From NCBI GenBank assembly GCA_963693305.1, contig OY855903.1, positions 34,436,751 to 34,500,750 of the forward strand: DNA of 64,000 nt, read 5' to 3'. The notes below the pieces were generated by a model. The model had not been told where the DNA came from. It saw only the letters and a list, made by a program, of their open reading frames with translations, and did not search any database. Positions within the stretch are counted from its first letter, which is position 1; every line of letters begins with the position of its first letter. The position numbers and the translations under genes were made by a program. Source of the DNA: Meandrina meandrites. Its lineage: Eukaryota > Cnidaria > Anthozoa > Scleractinia > Meandrinidae. This document shows, in pieces, positions 42,864 through 52,108 of the stretch.

Positions 42864-45800
42864 ATGGAGGACCAAGTTCCATTACTGAATGATATTTTAG
42901 AAAGAGCTAAAGATGGTGAAGTAGAAGCTATGAAAGCTATTGATGTTGACTTCGATGAGGAGTATGATGTCAAATTCAAACCAATCTGCATAGTTCCCGA
43001 CGAGAATAGGCGAGAGGAGATGCTGGCAGGAATTGACGATCTTGTGTACTTTATAGAAGCGTCAGAAAGGCTTAAATACAAAAGCTTGGCCCACGTATCA
43101 AAGCAAGCCTTCGCCTACTTATCTCACATTTACGAATCCATATTTAAGGAGAAGCCCACTCTTCCACATGAGTTGAACAGCAACATCATAGCAGAAACCA
43201 TGCAAGACTTAATTCATGACATCGTGAGCAGCAGGAACAGAGTACAAAAACTCGAGCGGGCAGAACAACGGCGACGAGAAGAAGACTCACAAGGTAGTAT
43301 TTTTCATGAAGTTAGTGAAGACGAGGAGGAGACAGAGTTTGAGGTCAGGCCACCCAGGGAAGCTTACTTTATGCGAGTTAGACAGTCTGAAACGGAAAAT
43401 GAGTCAGCGTCTGAGGAAGCAGGATCCACAACTGCGACAGAGCCAAATGCACATACCGAGGAAGATGAACCAGAGGAAGTAAAGGAAACAAAGAAGGATT
43501 CCAAGACAGAAGAAGCAGAGGCCATAAAGGCAGCAAAGATCCCAGCCCCTAACCCTAAAACGCGGTCACATCACAAGAAAAAAAAGTGTCCTTTGCCCAA
43601 CTGCAATTTCAACGGGAACGACCTTCGCCGACACCTCAGCATTCACGTCCGAAAGAGAGAGCTGGATAAAGACGAAATGGAAAGCCTCATCGCCATAGTG
43701 AGCACAGGAAAGCGCCAGCGTGGAAGAACAAAGCGGACTGGCAAGGTAGGCCGTGTTAAAAAATGGTGTCCAGTGCCCGGCTGCAAAAAGGTGGTTTTGA
43801 ACATAGGCCGCCACCTCACGGAGGGCACATTGCACGCCTTACATAAAGACTCCGTTGAGTACAAAGTGATGCTCAAGGCAGCTAAGCCGTATACTGGGAT
43901 GGGGGAAATACAAGTCCACCTTACCAAGCCCGATTCACCAAGTGACTACTCAAGTGAAGACGTGGAGGAACTGGAGTTAGAAGAAAGTGACGATGGAGAA
44001 CAACTACACCAGGAGGAGGCGGATGAGGAGGAAGAACAAGGAGAAGAAGAGGAGGACGAAGAAAGTGACGAAGGAGAACTAGACCAGGAGGAGACGGATG
44101 AGGAGGACGAAGAAGAAGAAGAAGAAGAAGAGGAGGACGATGAGGAAGACGACAGTGACGATGAGGACGACTCCGACTCCCCTCAACCTCGGGTCAAGTC
44201 ACAAGAATATTTCACCGACCACAGGTTCAAAAACAATAGACACCGGTGGTTGGTGGGATTTTTTGACTATCTTTCTAGACCGTCGGCAGGCAATAAAAAA
44301 GATAGTATCCGACTCCAACATGCCAGCCAAGTGCGGATCTTGTTGGAATTCATAGACCCAGGAGGTGATGATATCACCTGTCTCGCAGAAGACGAAGGAG
44401 ACGCAGTTTGGCAAAGATGGGTGAGGCCCACGCTAAATAGTATGAGCAAAAAGCCTGGTACCATCATCTCGTACCTAACAAGCTTTGAGAAATTTTTGAA
44501 GTTTGTTACCAATCCTCGATACAGCAGATATGGAGCGCCAATCCATCCACATTACCAGGAAATCTTTACTACCGTACTACCAGAGATTAAAGGCTGGCGA
44601 TCGACAGTTGATGGTCAAACACAGGATGTGCAAAATCAGCGCTATATAGACGAAACGGAAGGTATTTTAACGGTGGAAGAGCTAGAAAATTTGAAATCTA
44701 GCAAGCCTTTTGTGGAAGGAGAGAAGATCTTAACACAAGCAGAGCAGGGGAAGCAACTTACTCAGCTAGAGTTCACAACATCTCGCGACTACCTCCTGAC
44801 ACGCTTTGCCATGGACTGTGCAACGAGGCCTGGACCTCTTAACAACGCAACACTTGCTGATTACGAGTCAGCACAATCGTACGAGGGAATCAAGGTGATG
44901 CTAGTAGCACGGCACAAACGTGCCAAGGAAGGGCCTGCCATACTAGCAATGCATCCTGACATGCAGAGATTCATGGAGACATATGTAAAGAAAATACGAC
45001 CACATTTCGCACTGAAAGAAGAAAGCAAGCTGTTTGTCACCACCGACGGTACGGGCTTCCGCGAAGGGACAATCGGCAGAAGGCTCTCAAATTTTTGCGA
45101 AAAAGCAGGGTTGCGTTTGGGGGACCGTCTGGCTCACGTTGATTGGAGGAAGTTGGTATCAACAAAGACAAAGGAGAAGGCGACGCCGGAGGAGGCACAG
45201 CTGGTGAGAAGGGTAATGGCTCATTCAAAGATAACTTCAGAAAGATCCTATGTCAGAACGAATCTTACCAAACTGGGCGCCGAAGCCGTCAAAGTAATAG
45301 CCAGGGTGACTTGTAAAGAAGAACTAAAGAAGGAGCGCAAAGAAAAAATCAAAAAAGGTGATTCTGACTCTGACTCTCCTGAAGACTCTCCTCCTGGCCA
45401 ATCGGGTCTTTGCTCTGCAGAATCTAAAACGCCTGAAGACCAGCCTGATAACTCTGATCCAGGGCCATCGGGAACTCCTGATGAAAAACTTAAAAAAGAT
45501 GCTGGTACTGAGTCTGACTCTCTTGACAACTCTTCTCCAGGCCCATCAGGACTTTGCTCTGCAGATTCTAAAGTGCCTAAAGACCATCCTGATAAATCTG
45601 ATCCAGGGCCATCGGGAGTTCCTTCTGCACCATCTGCCTCATCCATCATGCCATCATCCTGCTCAGTCTCATTGTTAAGCAGCAAAGTAGTACCACCAAC
45701 GCCACCCGCTAAATTAACTGATAAGCAAAAAGCAGCCATAGACAGGGTATTTGCGAACGAAATCAGTAGCAGAAAGAAAGTGATAATGGAGGAAGTCCAG

Positions 45801-46196
45801 CGTAAGTGTTGCACGACGGCGGTTCTCTCCTCCTTAGCGCTATCTAAGAAGAGAGTGAAACAGATAGTTAACTACGTTAACAACCTGATCGATAAACAGC
45901 CCACCATTGATCCCAACGACCTACCCAAACAAACTACGTCCAGAACCCAAAGCTGGCTAGAGGAATTCGATGAACCTTCCACCAGGTCAAGCGGGAGAAG
46001 GGAGTCCTGGGATGAGATGGATTGTCAAATATTGGAGAAAAGGTTAAAAGGATTTACATCATTGCCCAGCACTTATCAGATCAAGGACATGTTTCGAGAT
46101 GACAACGAACTCTCAAGGATTTTAGACAAAGAAGGCTGGCCGAGAACCTACAACAAGATCAAAAATATCTTTAAGAAGCGTAAAAGAAACAAGTAA
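42864..46196 (+). CDS. Zinc-finger / tyrosine-recombinase / Myb-like protein, unit 2
   Basis: From the ATG at 42864 the protein has 1,110 residues in the same order as unit 1: helical N-terminus, two Cys/His fingers (KKCPLPNCNFNGNDLRRH; KKWCPVPGCKKVVLNIGRH), a very acidic Glu/Asp run (44020-44180), core-binding part with RLQHASQVR, and catalytic domain with Arg655 (TRPGP), Lys685 (ARHKR), Arg762 in VDWRKL, His787 (MAHSK) and Tyr796 (RSYVR). A Ser/Pro-rich linker with two similar blocks around 45360-45620 precedes the C-terminal Myb-like end (SWDEMDCQILEKR). Identity to unit 1 in the recombinase part is only about 40% by eye, far below that of the flanks. No stop or shift. Confidence 0.75.
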   Translation: MEDQVPLLNDILERAKDGEVEAMKAIDVDFDEEYDVKFKPICIVPDENRREEMLAGIDDLVYFIEASERLKYKSLAHVSKQAFAYLSHIYESIFKEKPTLPHELNSNIIAETMQDLIHDIVSSRNRVQKLERAEQRRREEDSQGSIFHEVSEDEEETEFEVRPPREAYFMRVRQSETENESASEEAGSTTATEPNAHTEEDEPEEVKETKKDSKTEEAEAIKAAKIPAPNPKTRSHHKKKKCPLPNCNFNGNDLRRHLSIHVRKRELDKDEMESLIAIVSTGKRQRGRTKRTGKVGRVKKWCPVPGCKKVVLNIGRHLTEGTLHALHKDSVEYKVMLKAAKPYTGMGEIQVHLTKPDSPSDYSSEDVEELELEESDDGEQLHQEEADEEEEQGEEEEDEESDEGELDQEETDEEDEEEEEEEEEDDEEDDSDDEDDSDSPQPRVKSQEYFTDHRFKNNRHRWLVGFFDYLSRPSAGNKKDSIRLQHASQVRILLEFIDPGGDDITCLAEDEGDAVWQRWVRPTLNSMSKKPGTIISYLTSFEKFLKFVTNPRYSRYGAPIHPHYQEIFTTVLPEIKGWRSTVDGQTQDVQNQRYIDETEGILTVEELENLKSSKPFVEGEKILTQAEQGKQLTQLEFTTSRDYLLTRFAMDCATRPGPLNNATLADYESAQSYEGIKVMLVARHKRAKEGPAILAMHPDMQRFMETYVKKIRPHFALKEESKLFVTTDGTGFREGTIGRRLSNFCEKAGLRLGDRLAHVDWRKLVSTKTKEKATPEEAQLVRRVMAHSKITSERSYVRTNLTKLGAEAVKVIARVTCKEELKKERKEKIKKGDSDSDSPEDSPPGQSGLCSAESKTPEDQPDNSDPGPSGTPDEKLKKDAGTESDSLDNSSPGPSGLCSADSKVPKDHPDKSDPGPSGVPSAPSASSIMPSSCSVSLLSSKVVPPTPPAKLTDKQKAAIDRVFANEISSRKKVIMEEVQRKCCTTAVLSSLALSKKRVKQIVNYVNNLIDKQPTIDPNDLPKQTTSRTQSWLEEFDEPSTRSSGRRESWDEMDCQILEKRLKGFTSLPSTYQIKDMFRDDNELSRILDKEGWPRTYNKIKNIFKKRKRNK

Positions 46197-46199
46197 ACA

Positions 46200-46236
46200 C
46201 CGATTCCTGAAAACCTACTAAGGTCAGGTAAATCGG
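46200..46236 (+). other. Stem-loop directly after gene 2
   Basis: CCGATT/AATCGG, CCTG/CAGG and ACCT/AGGT stack around a four-base loop, with AAA and TA bulges. It begins three bases after the stop codon. Confidence 0.75.
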
Positions 46237-46690
46237 TTGGTAACATTGAAGCATTTTGTGTTTGTTTTGTATATAAAAAAAAATCAAAAAAAAAATCAAA
46301 AAAAGACATCAACTTTCTGGGACATTCGTCAGGGATAAAACACGAGCTGGGTTGCCAACCCCTGGGGAGTGCCCCACGAATGTTCTCAGTCTGCTTGTTT
46401 GTCCTTCAAAAAAAATCTGTGTATCTGTGCGTGTATGTCTCAATGTCATGTAATGTAATGTATATGTTTGTCCCCGGATCCGAGGGTGGTTCCTGAATAC
46501 CTCTTAAGGTCAGGTGAACCACTCGATGACAGTGAAGGGTGTTGTGACGTGATGTAATGTGTTTGTCAACTCCGCCATTGCCGGTCCCAAGCCCGGATGA
46601 GAAAGGAGGAGGGTTGGGCGTGGGGCTAGCAACCCCACCCCGTAAACAAACTCTTGCTGATAGCCCATTAACAGTCCTGCCGAAAAGTCT
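46237..46690 (+). other. Conserved 3' block of unit 2
   Basis: It has A-rich runs (46276-46304), TCAGGGATAAAACACGAGCTG, GGGGAGTGCCCC and the same GTTTGTCCCCGGATCCGAGG lead-in to a stem-loop as the other units. After 46530 it differs: a segment with GTGGGGCTAGCAACCCCAC-like pairing replaces the branched fold. Confidence 0.6.
46486..46522 (+). other. Stem-loop SL-b, unit 2
   Basis: GTGGTT/AACCAC, CCTG/CAGG and ACCT/AGGT, with AAT and TG bulges. Relative to unit 1 the second outer pair is T-A instead of C-G and the first inner pair is A-T instead of G-C, so both partners changed. Confidence 0.8.
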
Positions 46691-46816
46691 GCATAATTAA
46701 TTATCTTAAAGTTTATAGAATTTTTTTACAAACTGGAAATGACTTGATCGTACATGTTAAGAAATGCAATTAGTAGAACACGTCATACTACGTTACATGA
46801 ACAATAAAAAAAAAAC

Positions 46817-47093
46817 AGGCGGGTGTGGGATTCGAACCGCAGCCCTTGCAACACCTGTATAGCGTTTTATGGGATAAATAACTTAATACTCATTAATAAT
46901 AAAAATAGTAATAATAAAATAACACCGAAATGTCAAAAAAAGGAAAATATGGGTGGCCCACACTGGTAGTGGTTCAGCATCAAGTCATCGCACAAATTAA
47001 AAGCAGAGGCAAGACGAACGGGCCATGGATGGCCATGGGAGGAGGAGGAGGAAGATGCGCTTTAACCCACTGAGCTACCAGTGCAGGCCAAGC
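46817..47093 (-). repeat. tRNA-like half-sequences in the spacer
   Basis: On the minus strand 47093-47060 reads CACTGGTAGCTCAGTGGGTT (A-box-like) and 46858-46817 reads GGTTCGAATCCCACACCCGC followed by a T run (B box, terminator-like). About 200 bp separate them. A second inverted copy of the 5' half lies at 46952-46977, so the 5' half forms a hairpin. This looks like a rearranged tRNA-derived SINE, not a tRNA gene. Confidence 0.5.
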
Positions 47094-47635
47094 AAATTCA
47101 GCTAATTTAAGTACAGTATAGTTTTTGGCCGCCATGTTGGATTTATTTGAAAAATCGTAATTAATTCAACTTTGAACGCAGCAAGCTGAAACTTGGCACG
47201 TTGATAGAAAATGAACTTCTTTACGTTCTGATGTGCTCCATCACCATGGCAACGCCTGTCTATATTACAAGACCAGGAAACCACATTGGCTCTTCCTATC
47301 ATTGCAAAGCCGAAATTCAAACGTACGAGAGAAAATAAGAAAAACGCCAACTGCCGGCATTGATTAAGTGAAAAATACTATAGAACATGTCAAATGAAAC
47401 TAAACTGGCAAGTTTAAGGTAAAAAGGTTGAAAAAAGAATTAAATTATGAATTTTTAAAATATCAAAAAAATTAAAACGAAAAAAAAAAATTAATCCCTG
47501 ACTCAAAAAATCCCAAAACTACACAAACAGATAAAGGGAGCAAAGACAAGTAATCTGTGTAACTTCCACAAAAATCGCCCATAACCTGTCAAACCTAAAG
47601 ACAAAAAACCAAAGTGAATAAATTATGCAAATGAG
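47094..47635. other. Spacer without gene
   Basis: AT-rich, no supported feature besides weak similarity to other spacer parts. Confidence 0.4.
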
Positions 47636-47803
47636 CAAGGGGGCAATGTAACACCCAAGGAGGGCAATGTAGCACAAAGGGGGCAATGTAACACCAGAAA
47701 GGGGGGCAATGTATCACAAAAGGGGGCAATGTAGCAGCAAGGGGGCAATGTAACACCAAGAGGGGGGCGATGTAACACTCAAGGGGGGCATTGTAGCAGG
47801 GAA
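47636..47803. repeat. G-rich tandem array B
   Basis: Eight irregular copies, 20 to 24 bp apart, of GGGGGCAATGTAACACC or GGGGGCAATGTAGCAnn. It stands where arrays A1/A2 stand in the previous unit. Confidence 0.85.
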
Positions 47804-49202
47804 ACCTAACCCTAATTAGCAGACTCCGCGGTTGAGTTCCCCTCTCGTAACCCTTTTCGCATACAAATATTTTTCAAAAAATCACGTTTTAGTATAATAC
47901 TTTTTCCTTTGAATGGCAAGCTTCTATGGACTAGTAAATACGGTTTGCAAAATATTAACACCATCCATCAAACTTCATGGAAGTTAGAGTCATTTGAAGT
48001 CCAAAATTGGGAGGGGACTCGACAATTTGGGGGAATCCAACTTAAAAAAGGTCTCAGACCCCCAAATTTGGGTTACGAAGGGTTAATGCCATTCCCCCGT
48101 GTGCGGTAGGAAGCCGTGAAGTTAACCTGCTTTTTACAGAAGTCGAAAATTTCAAAACCAAAAAATGTAGTAAAGGTATATACTTTACACCCTATATGTG
48201 AGTATTGGTCGACTTTTTTCTCTTCACTGAAAATGTGACGGAAATGCAAAAAACCAAAATCCATAATCCGAAGGGTTAAGAGCTGAAATTTTGCACAGTT
48301 GTACCTCTGATAATGTACATTGCTTGTTGTGAATTTCGAATGATTTGGCTGAAGGGTTTTTTAATTACAAATTTTTTTGGTCGTCATGGCGACACTTTTG
48401 AGACGGGAGGGCAACTCAACTTTGAGGTTTTTTGTTTATAAAAAAAAACCATTTAAGCAAGTATCAATAAATTATACATCATTAAAAAGATCTTCTCAAG
48501 AGGAACAATTTGAACTTTATTTGGGCTTCAAACGTTAAAACGCTTTTGAGATAATGACTTGCAAAGTTTCAAAAAGGAGGGGATTTCGACAATTGTAACT
48601 CAAAAAAGGTCATTTACTAAAAAAATTATATCTCGTTAACAATTCAACACTGGAGCTTGCTTTAAACATCAATTTAAAGGTAAGGAGTTTGTCTTTCACT
48701 GAAAAAATTCCTGGGATGCAACATTTCAATGGTACTACGCAAGACCATCTCAAAAACATCCCAAAACGAAAAAAAAAACAATTTTTCAATTTTTCGCGAA
48801 CTTTGACCTTTAACTTTTATCACTAGATTAAATGTTATTACCTCCAATTCACATATGCGAATAGAGAATTCTTTCCTCTTTTAGTCTACAAAATTATAAA
48901 GCTTAACCCTTAACGGTTTAGAAGATAGAGGCTTTTAACTCAATGTATCCCTATCACAACATATTTTTAAGCCTAAATTACCAAACTTTAAAACATCGTA
49001 ACTATGGTAACTGTCAATAAAAAAAATTCAAATTTGGCACAACAATAGCTTATCTGTTACCTTCAATGTATACAAAATTTTATGTCTTGATCTTCAAGGA
49101 CTTCGAAGATACAGCAAATTAATAAAAATGACTTTCCTGCCTTATTGAAATATATTTGAGTGACAACAACACCACGTCCACTTTCCCACAAGTCTCGTTG
49201 TG
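47804..49202. repeat. Spacer repeat S, copy before unit 3 (uninterrupted)
   Basis: Starts with AACCTAACCCTAATTAGCAG (telomere-like), then CCGCGGTTGAGTTCCCCTC. It parallels 27312-27626 joined to 32531-33720 and so shows the spacer without the retrotransposon. G-rich phrases: GGAGGGGACTCGACA (48009), GGAGGGCAACTCAAC (48405) and GGAGGGGATTTCGACA (48577). No gene. Confidence 0.7.
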
Positions 49203-49932
49203 GTGAGTACACGCTTTTATTGCTCCGTTATTTGTGCTATTTGGCACCCTTAAAACACTACGCACAAGCAATTCAACTATAGGAAAAGGTGTATAAGGTG
49301 CTCGAGCAAGTTCCTAATGCATTTCTTTCCGATAACAGGCGGTTGCCTTTGCGCAGGCTCTGGTCAAAGTTTAAGGGTGCAATCTGACCATGCATTATGT
49401 CGTGGGACCTCGTTATTAGAACTTGAGGACCCCCTTGTGATGTTGTTATGTTATCATATACTTGATACTGTTGTAAGGAACCTTTTAGTGGTGGTTGTGT
49501 TAAAATCGGTTCCTTTGTTGATGAGTTATGACGTCATTGGTGTCGAAATTTCAACGGCTAAAATCTTTGGGACGATTTCATTCTATCTCAAGTGAATTGT
49601 GGCTTTACGTAGGTCTGAAAATAAGGAACAGGCACTGCAAATTTCAAAGAAAACGGTTCAATCCTCCCTGAGTTATTAGCGGTTGAAATTTCACCACAAA
49701 ATTACCCTAGGATTCCTTGCGGTCGTGTTTTTTACGCGAAAACGAGGCTAAACTTTAACCGCATCTATCTCCAACGGGCTTTAATCGTTTGATTTGAAAT
49801 TTGGACACGTAGTTCTTACTCCAGGGGAGAAACTACTGGTAAAGCCTCTTTTTATTTTGTCGCAACCTGTACGAGATTTGTTTGTTTGTTTGTTTGGTAC
49901 TTCTGCAGGGTCTCGTATTAAAATCTTCCAGG
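49203..49932 (+). promoter_or_regulatory. Conserved 5' block of recombinase gene 3
   Basis: Starts GTGAGTACACGC; 730 bp to the ATG, close to 727 bp in unit 1. The last 90 bp, with TTTGTTTGTTTGTTTGG and TTCTGCAG, differ from unit 1 and could be an intron end. Confidence 0.6.
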
Positions 49933-51905
49933 ATGGAGAACGAACTGTCAAACGTACTCGACGTGTTAAAGAAGGCCGCGAAAGGAGACAAAAAATCCTT
50001 AAAAAGACTAAACCTTGAAGAAGGTTTTCTATTCGAAAAGCCAGACGCTTTCGATCCCGACAAAGCTGGCATTGAAAAGGTTAAGGATGACCTTTGCGAG
50101 CTCGCGTACTTTTCGGTCGCCTTGGAGAGGGCCGGACTCGACCGATGTCAAGAACTGGTCATGAGGTCATTAGCGTACCCAATGTACGTCTATTCCCTTC
50201 TAAAAGACAAACAGGCAAAAGTGCCAACAGTAATGAATGGCCAAGATGTGGCAGAGGAGATGCTGGACGTTGTGAAGGAGCTGTGCAGATCGGTGGATAT
50301 GCTCAGGGAGGTCAACGAAGTTGAAGGCCACATAAAAAAGGAGAAAAAAAGGGAAAAAAAAAGTGACCAGGGTGACGAAGTAAGCAAGGGTGAAAAACAG
50401 AGTGGAGAAGAGAGTGAAGAGAGTGAAGAAGAAGAAGAGGAGGAAGAGGAGGAACAAGACGAAGAGGAAAAGGAGGAGAACAAAAAGGTAGAGGAGGAAG
50501 AGGCGCAGAAACAAGAAGCCCCAAAACCAAAACCTCGCAGCGCCAGCCACCATCTTGACAGAACGTGTCTAGTCAACAAAGGCTGCAGTGGCTACGTGGG
50601 GCCAAATCTTAAGCGCCACCTCATAAATGTCCATGTCAAGAAAAATCACATCTACGAAGAAGACGTAGGGAAATACTTTGCGATGGGTCTCGACGGCAAA
50701 AAGAAGAGAGGGCCACCGAGGACGACAAAGAAAGGGAAGACCATCAAAGGAAGGTGGAAAAGGTGGTGTCCCCAGCCCAATTGCATTTACCTTGGGGCGT
50801 ATCTCCCAGAACACCTGCAAAATTCGCATGGAATGAAGAGTGGTAGCACCACGTACAAACTCAACCTCAAAGTGGCCAGAAAATACAAAGGCGTGGCAGG
50901 GGAGCTGGACACCATGCAGGAACCGGAACCTCCAATACTGGAGATACCTGTACCATCTCCACCATCTCCACCGTCGCCACCGTCGCCACCTTCATTGCCA
51001 CCACAGACTCCACCCCGCAAAAGGGCCGGAAATCAGGACGACGACTCTGATGTAAAACCGCCTAAGGCCAAAAGAAGCAAACCTGCTACAGTCGAGTCCG
51101 ACGAGGACGAAGAGGTCATTCCACCAACGCCTCCAAAACGGCCACAGAGTGCCGCGACAGCTGCTGGACCAGCAGCATCCGCATCAGACGTGCCGACGTT
51201 AGCAGCTGGTCCAACAACTGCCGCAGCACCCAGAGACCAGGATGAAGATGACGATGAAGACATGTATCCAATGCAAAAGGATTACTTCACCGCTACTAAC
51301 CCAGAAACCAACCGCCACATTTGGATGGTAGCGTATTACAAATATTTGTTTACCCCTTCAGCTGGATTCCACAAAGAAAAAAATCGACTGCAGCATGCCT
51401 GCCAAGTGAAAACAATACTAGAAGAAATTGACCCCAAAGGCGATGATATCCTGGTCTTGGCAGACGAAGAAGGCAACCGGGTCTGGCTCGAATGGGTCAT
51501 ACCAAATCTAAACAAGAAGAAGGGGGGAACACTTAAATCATACCTCACGAGTCTGCAGAAGTTCCTTGAGTATGCGATCAAGAAAGGCAAACGTCCCCAT
51601 CTACCAGTCTTAGATCCAGATGTAAGAGACACACTTGAAGATCTAGCCGTCGGTCTCAAGGGGTGGAGGAAATACATTACCAAGGAAACGTCCGCGGAAA
51701 AGTTCGACAAATATCTCGATGAGTGTGAGACCCTTCTAAGTAACCAGGAGGTCGACGACATCATGACCTCCCAGCCAGCAGTGGAGGGCCGGCGGGCAAT
51801 CATCCATGCCGACAAAGCTGAATCTGCAGACGATTTGACCTTAAAACAGTTCTGCGCGGCTAGAGACCTGCTCATCGTGTCAATCACGAGAGCAGTAGGC
51901 ACCAG
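49933..51905 (+). pseudogene. Recombinase gene 3, first part (interrupted by Harbinger)
   Basis: From the ATG at 49933 (MENELSNVLDVLKKA) it matches unit 1: CRSVDMLREVNEVE, an acidic Lys/Glu run, two fingers (CLVNKGCSGYVGPNLKRH; RWCPQPNCIYLGAYLPEH), Pro/Ser/Ala linker, and the recombinase core-binding part (RLQHACQVKTILEE). It is closer to unit 1 than to unit 2. At 51905, after the first two bases of the AGG codon of the catalytic Arg (residue 658), the Harbinger element begins. The frame resumes exactly at 61881. Unless the transposon is excised or spliced, only a truncated protein without catalytic domain can be made. Confidence 0.8.
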
Positions 51906-51934
51906 GGGCTCGTTTCTCGAAAGACCCGGTAAAT
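51906..51934 (+). repeat. Harbinger terminal inverted repeat, left
   Basis: 29 bp, exact reverse complement of 61849-61877. Confidence 0.9.
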
Positions 51935-52108
51935 TATCGGGCCCGGTAAGTTGCCCGGTAAGTTCCCGAAAACTTTTCGGGTGTTTCTCGAAGCTCCCGT
52001 TAATTTCGATCCCGATAACTTTCCCGGTAACTTGCCCGGTAATTTACGGGAGGGCACGACCTCCCGAAAAGTTACCGGGAAGAAACAAATGTTGCAAAAG
52101 TAAACAAA

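Noticed and set aside
50190..50579. Ser-rich and Leu/Phe-rich minus-strand frames opposite gene 3
   Set aside because: They are antisense shadows of the GAA/GAG-rich acidic tract.
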